49,432 bases of DNA from Verrucomicrobiota bacterium (GCA_018648805.1 JABGQM010000005.1:1-49432); one strand, 5' to 3'; shown: positions 17,657-26,192, counted from the stretch's first letter. Notes: generated from the sequence alone by a model not told the origin. A program made the numbers and translations.

Positions 17657-20340
17657 GTGGGGTCTGCCGTGCGGATGCGTACGGCGCAGACCTTGAATTC
17701 GGGGATCTTGGCGATAGGATCCACCGCATCGATCGTCAGCCTGTTGGCCGCGCCTTCATGGAAATGAAACGCCATGAAGACCGTGCCGCGTGGGGAGCGG
17801 TCGGTGACGTGGGCGTTGGCCTCTATCGTGCCGCGCCGCGATGACACCTCAATAACGTCGCCATGCTGGATACCTGCGCGGGCGGCGTCGTCCGGGTGGA
17901 TCTCGATCGGGGTCGGGGGGCATATCGCTTCGAGGCCCTTGGTGCGGGATGTCATCGTGCGCGTATGCCAGTGGTAGAGATAGCGGCCGGTGGTGAGCAG
18001 AAGCGGGTAGTCGCTGTCGGGTTCTTCGGCGGCCACCTTGAACGGGGTGGCGTGGAATTTGCCTTTGCCGCGCTTGAACTCGCCTTGGTGCAGAAACGGG
18101 GTGCCGGGATGATCCTTGTCCGGGCAGGGCCACTGCAGGCCGACTTCCTCAATTCGCTCAAACGAGATGCCGCCGTAGATCGGAGAGACCGTCGCGATCT
18201 CGTCCAGGATCTGCGAGGGGGACGCATAGGACATGGGATACCCGATGCGCGTGGCGATGTCGCATAGGATCGCCCAGTCGTCGCGCGCCTCGCCCGGCTT
18301 CGGAACGGCGGTCCGTACCCGTTGCACTCGTCGATCGGTATTGGTAACGGTGCCGTCCTTTTCCGCAAAGGAGGCGGCAGGCAGGACGACGTCGGCCAGT
18401 TCTGCTGTTTCGGTCATGAAGATGTCCTGCACACAGAGAAACTCGAGATTCATCAGCGCGTGTTCGACATGGTTCAGATTCGGATCGCTCAACATGGGGT
18501 TTTCGCCCATGACGTACAGCCCTTTGATATCACCGCTATCAGCCGCATTGACGATCTCTGTTACGGTGATCCCGTTGTCGGGGGAGAGAGGCACACCCCA
18601 CGCCGTTTCAAAGGTCGCGCGAATCTTCGGATCAGTGACATCCTGGTAGCCGGGGTACTTGTTGGGCAGGGCGCCGAGGTCGCAAGCGCCCTGCACATTG
18701 TTCTGGCCGCGCAGCGGATTGACCCCGGTGGAGGGGCGGCCAATGTTGCCGGTTACCATCGCAAGGTTGGCCAGGGCCAGCACGTTGTCTGTGCCGGTGG
18801 TGTGCTGCGTGATGCCCATGCTGTAAGCAATTGAACCGCGCTCGGCCTTGGCATAGAGCCGGGCCGCCTCCCGGATCTTATCGGCCGGAATGCCCGTGAT
18901 CGGTTCGGCCCATTCCGGCGTACAGTCAGCGACGCAGGCCTTGAGCGCTTCGACCCCCTCGGTGCGGCCTTGAATGAAAGCGTCGTCGCCCAGTTCCTCC
19001 GAGATGATCACGTTGATCATGGCATTGAAGAGTGCCACATCGGTACCGGAGCGCTGCCGTATATGCAGCGTGGCGTAGCGGGTGAGTTCGATCCGGCGCG
19101 GATCGGCCACGATGAGCGTGGCCCCATTCTCGACGACGGCCTTGATGATGCTGATCGCGGTGATGGGGTGAGCTTCAGTCGTGTTGGACCCCGTCACAAA
19201 GATGCAGTCGGCATGTTCAAACTCGGACTGCGGGTTCGTCATAGCTCCGGATCCGAAAGCACGGGCCAGTCCGGCTACGGTTGAGGCGTGACAGAGGCGT
19301 GCGCAGTGATCCACGTTGTTGGTGCCGATGCCGGCCCGGAAGAGCTTCTGGAATATGTAGTTCTCTTCGTTGGTGCACTTGGCCGACGAGAAACCGGCCA
19401 GTGCGTCGGGTCCGTGCTTCTCTTTGATCTCACAGAGTCTGGTGGCCACGAGATCGAGCGCTTCCTCCCACGTCGCTTCCTCGAAGACGCCGTTGCGTTT
19501 GATCAGGGGGGTGGTCAGCCGATCCGGTGCCGAGACGAAATCCAGGCCGAAACGGCCCTTGACGCAGAGGCTACCATGATTGGATGGCGCATTGCGATCG
19601 CCGCGCACGCGGACGATCTTTCCGCCGCGGGTTCCGAGCTCGAGGCCGCATCCGCACCCGCAGTAGCCGCAGGTGGTGCGCACGGTGGCCGTGGGCGGGA
19701 GTGTCTCGTGCTTGGCCCACAGGGCATTAACCGGACAACGGTCAACGCACTCACCGCACGAGTTGCAGGTGGAGTCACGTACCGGACCGTCGCCGGGAGC
19801 GGCAATGCGGCTTTCGAACCCGCGGCCGGCGATCTCGATAGCGCCCACGCCGCGTAGCTCGTGACAGGAACGGGTGCAGAGCCCGCATAGAATGCACTTG
19901 GAGAGGTCGCGAGTGTAGAACGGGTTGCTGTCGTCCACGATCGGCTTGCGCACCATGCGGCGCAAACGGCTGCCCTTGATGCCGAGGAAGGCGGCGACAT
20001 CCTGCAAACGGCAGTTCATGTTGGCACTGCACGAGAGGCAGACCAGGGGGTGATCGGCAATCAACATCTCGCACACCATGCGGCGCACGCGGTTGACGGA
20101 GTCCACATCGTTATGCACGACCATCCCGTCGGTCACCTGCGTCGCGCAGGATGTCGGCATGCCGCGCACTCCATCGATCTCAACAATACAGAGGCGGCAC
20201 GCACCGTATGGCTTTAGCCCCTCGCTAAAGCAGAGGTGCGGAATGTAAATTCCGGCTGCCTTGGCTGCATTGAGGACCGTGTCGCCCTTCGGCGCGGTCA
20301 GGCTCACGCCATCAATCGTAAATGTCAGTTCGGCGGACAT
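17635..20340 (-). CDS. fdhA: NAD-linked formate dehydrogenase, catalytic W/Mo subunit (Cys type)
   Basis: 901 residues. The NuoG-like N-terminus carries a [2Fe-2S] site (Cys37, 48, 51, 65), a His97-Cys101-Cys104-Cys110 [4Fe-4S] site and two [4Fe-4S] motifs (Cys149-152-155-159; 192-195-198-202). The bis-pterin domain follows, with its own cluster (Cys224, 227, 231, 259) and the active site DHCARLCHAST, where Cys350 takes the place of selenocysteine and is followed by His351. The C-terminal molybdopterin-binding domain contains RYLYHWHTRTMT. It oxidises formate to CO2, or reduces CO2, passing electrons through the clusters to the NuoF-like partner and NAD. It starts 5 nt after the NuoF-like stop. 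Whether Mo or W is used is not in the sequence; the neighbouring tungstate importer favours W. Confidence 0.93.
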   Translation of the reverse strand: MSAELTFTIDGVSLTAPKGDTVLNAAKAAGIYIPHLCFSEGLKPYGACRLCIVEIDGVRGMPTSCATQVTDGMVVHNDVDSVNRVRRMVCEMLIADHPLVCLSCSANMNCRLQDVAAFLGIKGSRLRRMVRKPIVDDSNPFYTRDLSKCILCGLCTRSCHELRGVGAIEIAGRGFESRIAAPGDGPVRDSTCNSCGECVDRCPVNALWAKHETLPPTATVRTTCGYCGCGCGLELGTRGGKIVRVRGDRNAPSNHGSLCVKGRFGLDFVSAPDRLTTPLIKRNGVFEEATWEEALDLVATRLCEIKEKHGPDALAGFSSAKCTNEENYIFQKLFRAGIGTNNVDHCARLCHASTVAGLARAFGSGAMTNPQSEFEHADCIFVTGSNTTEAHPITAISIIKAVVENGATLIVADPRRIELTRYATLHIRQRSGTDVALFNAMINVIISEELGDDAFIQGRTEGVEALKACVADCTPEWAEPITGIPADKIREAARLYAKAERGSIAYSMGITQHTTGTDNVLALANLAMVTGNIGRPSTGVNPLRGQNNVQGACDLGALPNKYPGYQDVTDPKIRATFETAWGVPLSPDNGITVTEIVNAADSGDIKGLYVMGENPMLSDPNLNHVEHALMNLEFLCVQDIFMTETAELADVVLPAASFAEKDGTVTNTDRRVQRVRTAVPKPGEARDDWAILCDIATRIGYPMSYASPSQILDEIATVSPIYGGISFERIEEVGLQWPCPDKDHPGTPFLHQGEFKRGKGKFHATPFKVAAEEPDSDYPLLLTTGRYLYHWHTRTMTSRTKGLEAICPPTPIEIHPDDAARAGIQHGDVIEVSSRRGTIEANAHVTDRSPRGTVFMAFHFHEGAANRLTIDAVDPIAKIPEFKVCAVRIRTADPTKKTDDA

Positions 20341-20345
20341 GTGTT

Positions 20346-22187
20346 TCAGCTCTTCGTGATGGCGTTGAATTTACAGGCTTGGTAGCAGGCGTCACAACGG
20401 ATGCACTTCTTCGGGTCAATCGTATGCACTTCCCGCGGCTCGCCTGTGACGGCCTCGGCCGGACAGGCCCTCAGGCAGGCCGTGCAGCCGGTGCAGGCGT
20501 CCGCGTCAACCGCGTAGCGCAGCAGGCCCTCACATTTGTGCGCCGGACAGCGACGGTCGTTCACATGGCTCTCGTATTCGTCGCGATAGTACTTCACGGT
20601 GGTGAGTACGGGGTTGGGTGCGGTCTGGCCCAGGCCACACAGCGACGCGATCTTGACGGAGTGGGCCACGTCGAGCATGAGATCGATATCGCCCGGCTTG
20701 CTGTCGCCGCGTGCCATGCTGTTGAGAAGCTGGAGCAGTTGGCGTGTCCCCAGTCGGCAGGGCACACACTTGCCGCACGACTCGGCCTGTGTGAACTCGA
20801 GGAAATAGCGCGCCACATCAACCATGCAGGTGTCTTCGTCCATCGCGACCAGGCCGCCGGACCCCATGATGGCCCCGGCCTCGGCCAGGTGTTCGTAGTC
20901 GACGGGCAGGTCCAGCAGGTCGGCGGGAATGCAGCCGCCTGACGGACCGCCGGTTTGAACGGCCTTGAAGGCTTTGCCATCGGGTATGCCGCCGCCGATA
21001 TCGAAGACGATATGCCTCAGGGTCGTGCCGAGTGGCACCTCGATCAGGCCGGTGCGGACGATCTTGCCCGTAAGGGCGAACGTCTTGGTGCCGCGGCTCT
21101 GTTCCGTTCCGTTCTGCGCGAACGCGGCACCGCCCTTCGCCATGATGACTGGAATGTTGGCCAGTGTTTCGACATTGTTGATATTCGTGGGTTTACCGTG
21201 CAGCCCTTTCTGGGCCGGGAACGGGGGACGGGTACGCGGCATGCCGCGTTTGCCTTCGATGGAGGCCAGCATGGCGGTTTCTTCACCACAAACGAACGCA
21301 CCGGCGCCCTTCTTGATCTTCGCATGGAAGGAGAAGCCGGAGCCCAGGATGTTGTCGCCGAGCAGCCCGTAGGCCGTGGCTTGTTCGATGGCTCTTTCAG
21401 TGCGTGTGATCGCCAGGGGATACTCGGCGCGCACGTAGATGTAGCCTTCCGAGGCGCCGATGGCATAGGCGCCCACGATCATGCCTTCCAGCGTCGAATG
21501 GGGATCGCTTTCCAGAACGGAGCGGTCCATGAATGCGCCGGGGTCGCCCTCGTCGGCATTGCAGATCATGTACTTCTGGTCGGCTTCCTCGTTGCAGCAG
21601 AAATTCCACTTGGTGGCGACCGGGAAACCAGCCCCGCCGCGTCCGCGCAGGCCGGAGGTCCTGACCTCGTCGATCACCTCCGCCGGATCCATCTCCACGG
21701 CACGCGCGAGACCGGCGTATCCGCCACGCGCCATGTAGTGGTCAATGTTCTCGGGATCGATGCGGCCAAAGTTACGTGAGACGACACGCACCTGGCCTTC
21801 GAGCATCGGAAGCTGTTCAAACGGCGGCGCATCACCATGCGGTTGGTCGCCCATCGTGGCCAGGGCGCTGCCGCCGCCGTGGCGATAGTAGGCCGTCAGG
21901 ATCCCGCCCAGCGATTCGGTGGTCACGCCGCTGAAGAGCAGAGGCGGGTGTTCGGCGCTGCGCAGCTCCACGAGGGGTTCGGCATAGCAGAGCCCCAGGC
22001 AGCCGACTTGTGAGACCTCGATATCGAGGTCCATCTCTTTCAGGTGGCCGGGCAGTGCCGCGAGCAGGTCGTCCGCGCCGGCGGCTTTACCGCAGGTGCT
22101 GGCGCCTACAAGGATGCGCGGACGGCGGCTGTCGAGGAAGGGCTCCGCGGCGGCTTGAGCGCGTGATTGGATCTCGCTAAACGTCAT
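20346..22187 (-). CDS. fdhB: Formate dehydrogenase, NuoF-like diaphorase subunit
   Basis: 613 residues, longer than NuoF because of extra domains at both ends. Residues 1-105 are a thioredoxin-like ferredoxin domain with Cys32, Cys63 and Cys67 (only three of the usual four cysteines). Residues about 140-540 are the FMN/NADH-binding 51-kDa module (GLRGRGGAGFPVATKW, 180-194; the SLBB part; then ESCGKCVPCRLGTRQ). The C-terminus holds two [4Fe-4S] ferredoxin motifs (CTGCTACLRACP and CIRCDACYQACK). This build is the one seen in HydB/NfnB-type subunits of bifurcating hydrogenases and formate dehydrogenases, so it may also bind ferredoxin. The start overlaps the NuoE-like stop as ATGA. Confidence 0.92.
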   Translation of the reverse strand: MTFSEIQSRAQAAAEPFLDSRRPRILVGASTCGKAAGADDLLAALPGHLKEMDLDIEVSQVGCLGLCYAEPLVELRSAEHPPLLFSGVTTESLGGILTAYYRHGGGSALATMGDQPHGDAPPFEQLPMLEGQVRVVSRNFGRIDPENIDHYMARGGYAGLARAVEMDPAEVIDEVRTSGLRGRGGAGFPVATKWNFCCNEEADQKYMICNADEGDPGAFMDRSVLESDPHSTLEGMIVGAYAIGASEGYIYVRAEYPLAITRTERAIEQATAYGLLGDNILGSGFSFHAKIKKGAGAFVCGEETAMLASIEGKRGMPRTRPPFPAQKGLHGKPTNINNVETLANIPVIMAKGGAAFAQNGTEQSRGTKTFALTGKIVRTGLIEVPLGTTLRHIVFDIGGGIPDGKAFKAVQTGGPSGGCIPADLLDLPVDYEHLAEAGAIMGSGGLVAMDEDTCMVDVARYFLEFTQAESCGKCVPCRLGTRQLLQLLNSMARGDSKPGDIDLMLDVAHSVKIASLCGLGQTAPNPVLTTVKYYRDEYESHVNDRRCPAHKCEGLLRYAVDADACTGCTACLRACPAEAVTGEPREVHTIDPKKCIRCDACYQACKFNAITKS

Positions 22188-22663
22188 GTCAATTCGTCCA
22201 GAATTCGGATGGCCATCTCGGGGGTGACGTTGCCGTAGACCTTCTCGTTAACCACCATCACCGGCGCCAGAGCGCATGAACCGAAACAGGCCACACGCTC
22301 GACACTGAACTCGAAGTCCTTGGTGGTTTCGCCGGGCTTGATGCCCAGTCGTGCCGACACGGCGCGAATGATCTCGCCAGCGCCGCGCACGTGGCAGGCG
22401 GTTCCCTGGCAGACCCTGACTTTGTGTCGGCCCTGCCGTGTGAGGTAGAACTGGCTATAGAAGGTGACCACCCCGTAGACGGAACTCTCCGGGATGTTGA
22501 GGTGTGCGGCAGCGGCCTGCATCGATTCAGAACTGATATAGCCGACGTGATCCTGAATGTCCTGAAGCAGTGGGATCAGTTGGCTCTCCTCACGGGAGTA
22601 GCGGGCAAGGACGCTCTCCAGCTCCGGGATGTGAGTGGCTGTTGCTGTCACGCTTCTCCTCAT
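22184..22663 (-). CDS. fdhC: Formate dehydrogenase, NuoE-like [2Fe-2S] subunit
   Basis: 159 residues, matching NuoE/HydC in length and build: a helical N-terminus (LIPLLQDIQDHVGYIS), the conserved VYGVVTFYSQF, and a thioredoxin-like domain holding [2Fe-2S] at Cys85, Cys90, Cys126 and Cys130 (CQGTAC and CFGSCALAP). It passes electrons to or from the NuoF-like subunit. No strong ribosome site is seen before the ATG; translation may depend on the mob gene that ends 51 nt upstream. The stop overlaps the next start by 4 nt. Confidence 0.92.
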   Translation of the reverse strand: MRRSVTATATHIPELESVLARYSREESQLIPLLQDIQDHVGYISSESMQAAAAHLNIPESSVYGVVTFYSQFYLTRQGRHKVRVCQGTACHVRGAGEIIRAVSARLGIKPGETTKDFEFSVERVACFGSCALAPVMVVNEKVYGNVTPEMAIRILDELT

Positions 22664-22704
22664 GGTTGTCCGTCAACCTCGGGCCGGACGATAGCATGTC
22701 CCTA

Positions 22705-22729
22705 CGGCCGCCGTCAACTGTGGCGGCCG
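22705..22729 (-). promoter_or_regulatory. GC hairpin around the mob stop codon
   Basis: CGGCCGCC (22705-22712) and GGCGGCCG (22722-22729) form an 8-bp stem with a 9-nt loop that includes part of the mob stop codon. No T run follows on the minus strand. It lies between mob and the three dehydrogenase genes, so it could act as a processing or stabilising site. Confidence 0.45.
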
Positions 22730-23859
22730 GTTCGACTGACGTACGCGCGATACTCCTCCTCGGTATTCAGGTTCCGGGGGGCGTCTTGCGGATCCAGGTC
22801 AACATAGCGGATGTCTGCCTGGTCAAAAAAGCTCCGAATTCGCCGTTCGCCCCGGGCCAGAAGCTCAAACATCCGGCCGGCCGCGTCGCGCCGGTAGACG
22901 GCACAGAGCGGCTCAGGGCGAGGGGTATCCGATCCTGGCGGCACGCTGCGCGGTACAACGGCATCGTACCCCTCGGCTTGACTCAGCATCCGATGGGCAA
23001 GGTGGATATCGATATCCGGCATATCGCACGCCGTCACGAAGACGAGGTCGTGGGAGGCGACTTCGAGCGCGGAGGCTATTCCCATCAGTGGTCCCTGGTC
23101 GGCTTGACGATCGCGAACCGTCTTGAGCTCGAGAAAGGCATGCCTGGCATCGTTGGAGCTGAGAAGAATCTCATCGAAATGCCCTTCGAGCTGTTCGTGG
23201 ACATGTTGAATAAGTGGCCTGCCGTCGACTGTCAGCATACTCTTGTCTTGCCCCATGCGTGAGCTTTGGCCGCCCGCCAGGATGATGGCCGTGGCATTCC
23301 GGCGCAGCCGCCACCCGTTGCGGCCATGGGTGATCCTTGCCAGATCGAGATCGAACGGCTCGCCGTCTGAGATTATTGTACGGTCGACCAGGTGGGCTAC
23401 GGCACGTGCCGTCGGCTTGCAGGCACTGGATCGGCTGTCTTGAACCATCAGAAAGAGACCCGGCGCCACGGCATTGCGAATGCTGTTCGACTCGCAGACA
23501 AGCGGCGTGTGTGGATCGATGTTCGTGTAGAGACGATCGAGGCCTTCTTTCATGTGCGACGCACGAACGCGCAGCCAGAAGGCGGGGTCGGCCCCGGCTA
23601 GCAGGAGGCGCGATGTGTCTTTGACCCCATCCCGATTGGTTTCCTGCATGAGATCGTAGTCGCCTTCGAGAGAGGTGCAGGCTCCGCAGCCTTCGCCGCC
23701 GCGGGGACAGCGGCCGTCTTCTTCGCGAATCACCGTGATCTTGACGGCGCCGACCGGTTGCTCCGGTCTGAGACGGCGAACGATGCTGCAGGCTAACTCG
23801 GTTTTTCCAATATTGCGTCCGGTCGAACCGATCAGCAGCATGTTGGGCGCTTTCAGCAT
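22714..23859 (-). CDS. MobB-like P-loop / MobA fusion (pterin guanylyltransferase)
   Basis: 381 residues. The C-terminal half (about 188-381) is MobA, which adds GMP from GTP to molybdopterin: the nucleotide loop LAGGQSSRMGQDKS (194-207) with Lys206, and the metal site ACDMP (277-281). The N-terminal half (1-187) is a P-loop NTPase (GSTGRNIGKTE, 11-21) resembling MobB, with an uncommon cysteine cluster CPRGGEGCGAC (Cys51, 58, 61). It makes the bis-guanine dinucleotide cofactor that FdhA needs, and it is the first gene of the formate dehydrogenase transcript, 51 nt before the NuoE-like gene. It is divergent from tupA. The P-loop half could belong to a related GTPase family rather than true MobB. 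The ATG has no clear ribosome site. Confidence 0.85.
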   Translation of the reverse strand: MLKAPNMLLIGSTGRNIGKTELACSIVRRLRPEQPVGAVKITVIREEDGRCPRGGEGCGACTSLEGDYDLMQETNRDGVKDTSRLLLAGADPAFWLRVRASHMKEGLDRLYTNIDPHTPLVCESNSIRNAVAPGLFLMVQDSRSSACKPTARAVAHLVDRTIISDGEPFDLDLARITHGRNGWRLRRNATAIILAGGQSSRMGQDKSMLTVDGRPLIQHVHEQLEGHFDEILLSSNDARHAFLELKTVRDRQADQGPLMGIASALEVASHDLVFVTACDMPDIDIHLAHRMLSQAEGYDAVVPRSVPPGSDTPRPEPLCAVYRRDAAGRMFELLARGERRIRSFFDQADIRYVDLDPQDAPRNLNTEEEYRAYVSRTGRHS

Positions 23860-23981
23860 GGTGGTCCCGTCTTGTCAGTGCTTGCCACTCAACTGTGGCT
23901 GGGCTAGTGTCGTCATCCGAGTCATCTGGAACCTGCATAACGACCTCTCGGAATGCAAGCGAAATGGGGATCGGGCGTTCG
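23860..23981. promoter_or_regulatory. Divergent promoter region mob/tupA
   Basis: 122 bases that must contain the start signals for both the mob-formate dehydrogenase operon and tupABC. I could not pick out convincing -35/-10 pairs, a ModE-like palindrome or a molybdenum-cofactor riboswitch by eye. Confidence 0.4.
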
Positions 23982-24818
23982 ATGAGGAACTGTCTCACAA
24001 CAATTATTCTGTGCGGTCTTTTGTCTCTGTCCATCGAAGGATCGGCGGGCGAGACGTTGAGGCTGGCCACAACGACCAGTACGTATGAGACCGGGCTGCT
24101 GGATCACATCCTCCCGCCATTCGAGAAGGCACATGAGTGCAAGATACATGTCATCTCGGTTGGGACCGGCAAGGCCATGCAGATCGCCCGCAATGGCGAT
24201 GTCGATGTGATCCTGGTGCACGCCCGCACCGCTGAGGAGCAGTTTGTGGCGAACGGGCATGGCGTCAATCGGCGGGACGTGATGTACAACGATTTCGTCA
24301 TCCTGGGGCCGACGGGTGACCCCGCCGGCATTGCAGGGACTCGCGACGCCAAGGAGGCGCTACAACGCATCGCCTCAGGAAAGCAGACATTCGTTTCGCG
24401 GGGCGATGATTCCGGCACGCATAAGAAGGAGAAGCAGCTCTGGAAGATGGCGGCGCTTCAGCCGCGCGGCGCCTGGTATCTCGAGGCGGGGCAGGGCATG
24501 AGTGCCACGCTGCGAATGGCGGACGAGAAAAACGGTTACGTGATGGTGGACCGCGCGACCTACCTGTTTAACCGGGATCGGCTGCGGTTGAAGCTCGTGG
24601 TTGAGGGCGATCCTGTCCTGTTCAACCCCTACGGTATCATTCCGGTCAGCCCCTATCGCCATCCTCACGTGAAGTACGAGCTGTCGATGGCGCTCGTGGG
24701 GTGGGTAACCAGTCCCACGTGCCAGAAGATGATTGGCACGTACCAGCGTGAGGGAACCCGGCTTTATCATCCCAGCGCTGGCGACCGTGAACCCCAAGCC
24801 CTGAGCCCCAAACCCTGA
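23982..24818 (+). CDS. tupA: Tungstate ABC transporter, substrate-binding protein
   Basis: 278 residues from the chosen ATG. The signal peptide MRNCLTTIILCGLLSLSIEGSAG is followed by LATTTSTYETGLLD. The TTTST motif (30-34) is the oxyanion-binding signature of TupA, which binds tungstate very tightly and differs from ModA and WtpA. Further family features are FVSRGDDSGTHKKE, GQGMSATLRMADEKNGYVMVDRATYL and NPYGIIPVSP. An in-frame ATG at 23964 would add six residues; the open frame reaching back to 23895 lacks support. It is followed 10 nt later by tupB. The last codons and the stop fall inside a heptad repeat, giving an odd LSPKP tail. Confidence 0.93.
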   Translation: MRNCLTTIILCGLLSLSIEGSAGETLRLATTTSTYETGLLDHILPPFEKAHECKIHVISVGTGKAMQIARNGDVDVILVHARTAEEQFVANGHGVNRRDVMYNDFVILGPTGDPAGIAGTRDAKEALQRIASGKQTFVSRGDDSGTHKKEKQLWKMAALQPRGAWYLEAGQGMSATLRMADEKNGYVMVDRATYLFNRDRLRLKLVVEGDPVLFNPYGIIPVSPYRHPHVKYELSMALVGWVTSPTCQKMIGTYQREGTRLYHPSAGDREPQALSPKP

Positions 24819-24821
24819 GCC
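24791..24821 (+). repeat. Heptad direct repeat at the tupA 3' end
   Basis: Four 7-mers in phase: ACCCCAA GCCCTGA, then GCCCCAA ACCCTGA, then GCC. The tupA stop TGA is the end of the fourth unit. Only one arm exists; no inverted partner was found within the short gap to tupB. Confidence 0.6.
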
Positions 24822-24828
24822 ACTACCT

Positions 24829-25521
24829 ATGGACTATATCTGGCAAGGCGTACGGGACAGTCTGCGGATCATCGCCACGCTCGATCCCGAGTTTCTTGCG
24901 ACGGTTCTGGTCTCGCTGAAGGTGGCGTTCCTGTCGACGGCGTTGGCGACCGTTACCGGCGTTCCGTTCGGTATGTGGATCGCCGAGGCGCGTTTTCCCG
25001 GGCGTCGGGCTGTGACCACAATGTTGAGCACCCTGATGTCGCTGCCAACGGTGGTTGTCGGACTGATGGTCTATTCGTTTCTTTCGCGGCGGGGGCCGCT
25101 GGGGGAACTGGGCCTACTCTTCACCCCGACCGCTATGGTGATCGGGCAATTCATCCTGGCGTTTCCGATCATTGCCGGCCTGTCGGTGAGTTCCGTCGTG
25201 GGTTTGGACAAGCGCATCCGTGCCACAGCGGAGTCGCTGGGGGCTGACAGGGGACAGAGCTTTCGCATGTACCTGCGTGAGGCGCGGTACGGTATCCTGG
25301 CAGCGGTGATGGCGGGGTTCGGCCGCGTCTTTGCCGAGGTGGGCGTCTCCATGATGCTGGGGGGGAATATTCGCGGCTACACGCGAAACATCACCACGGC
25401 GATGGCGCTCGAAACAAGCAAAGGTGAATTCGCACTGGGCATTGCCCTGGGAGTGGTGTTGTTGAGCGTGGCGCTGGTCGTCAATATCCTGTTTGGCCTG
25501 TTCCGGGAGCGAAGTCAATGA
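24829..25521 (+). CDS. tupB: Tungstate ABC transporter, permease
   Basis: 230 residues with about five membrane helices and the cytoplasmic EAA loop ESLGADRGQSFRMYLREARYGI, which docks on the ATPase. The pattern FLSTALATVTGVPFGMWIAE and SLPTVVVGLMVYSFLSRRGPLG is typical of TupB. It forms a homodimer through which tungstate enters the cytoplasm. Its stop overlaps the ATPase start as ATGA, so stoichiometry is likely coupled. Confidence 0.93.
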   Translation: MDYIWQGVRDSLRIIATLDPEFLATVLVSLKVAFLSTALATVTGVPFGMWIAEARFPGRRAVTTMLSTLMSLPTVVVGLMVYSFLSRRGPLGELGLLFTPTAMVIGQFILAFPIIAGLSVSSVVGLDKRIRATAESLGADRGQSFRMYLREARYGILAAVMAGFGRVFAEVGVSMMLGGNIRGYTRNITTAMALETSKGEFALGIALGVVLLSVALVVNILFGLFRERSQ

Positions 25522-26192
25522 CGGCCTATCGTCTGAATAACGTAGAGTGCCGTCGGGGAGGTTTCGTACTCCGGGTCGACGATCTACTGCTGGAGCGGGG
25601 TGAGATCTACTCTGTGACGGGGCCCAACGGGTGTGGCAAGACCAGCCTGTTGCGGGTGCTGGCACTCCTTGATAGACCCGTTGGGGGGAGGGTGCAGTAC
25701 GGCGACGATGAGGTGGGCTATGACGATCGCTCCGCCTGGCTCAGGCAGCGTCGGAGCTCCGCTTACTTGATGCAGCATCCCTACCTGTTCAACATGAGTG
25801 TCTACGACAACATCGCCTACGGGCTTCGCTTGCGGCATGTGCCCTTGGCGGAGGTCAGGCAGCGCGTGCACGACGTGATGGAGCGCCTGACGCTGGAGCG
25901 TTTTGCCCGCCGCAACGCACACACACTTTCGGGAGGTGAGTCGCAACGGGTCGCCCTGGCGCGTACGTTCGTACTTGAGGCGGAGGTCATGCTGCTCGAC
26001 GAGTTCACGTCTGGCGTGGATCGGGAGTATGTTGAGACCGTAGAGGCCTACGTTCGGGAGCTGAACCGCTCGCACGGAACCACGGTGATCTTCACGACCC
26101 ACTCCGCAAGCCAGGCCCACCGTATGTCGGATCACCCGCTCACGATCAGCCATGGTGAGGTCAGGGCATGTGATGCAGCGAGCCGGCGTTGA
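25518..26192 (+). CDS. tupC: Tungstate ABC transporter, ATPase
   Basis: 224 residues, an ABC ATPase with all motifs: Walker A GPNGCGKTS (35-43), Q-loop YLMQHPYLFNMSVYDNIAYGL, signature LSGGESQRVALAR (about 136-148), Walker B VMLLDEFTSGVD (about 157-168) and the switch His in FTTHS. It has no C-terminal MOP domain, as expected for TupC and unlike ModC. It shares 4 nt with tupB and runs 32 nt into the 3' end of the opposite rhodanese gene. Confidence 0.93.
   Translation: MTAYRLNNVECRRGGFVLRVDDLLLERGEIYSVTGPNGCGKTSLLRVLALLDRPVGGRVQYGDDEVGYDDRSAWLRQRRSSAYLMQHPYLFNMSVYDNIAYGLRLRHVPLAEVRQRVHDVMERLTLERFARRNAHTLSGGESQRVALARTFVLEAEVMLLDEFTSGVDREYVETVEAYVRELNRSHGTTVIFTTHSASQAHRMSDHPLTISHGEVRACDAASRR

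Noticed and set aside
19288..19330. Selenocysteine at the formate dehydrogenase active site
   Set aside because: The codon at the active site reads Cys (ARLCHAS); there is no in-frame TGA in the gene, and I saw no SECIS-like hairpin.
17635..22663. Complex I (nuoEFG) fragment
   Set aside because: Subunit G is joined to a full bis-pterin catalytic domain with a formate dehydrogenase active site, and no membrane nuo genes are present.
23860..23981. Molybdenum-cofactor riboswitch before mob or tupA
   Set aside because: The space is too short on either side for the known fold and I could not draw it; a covariance-model search would decide.
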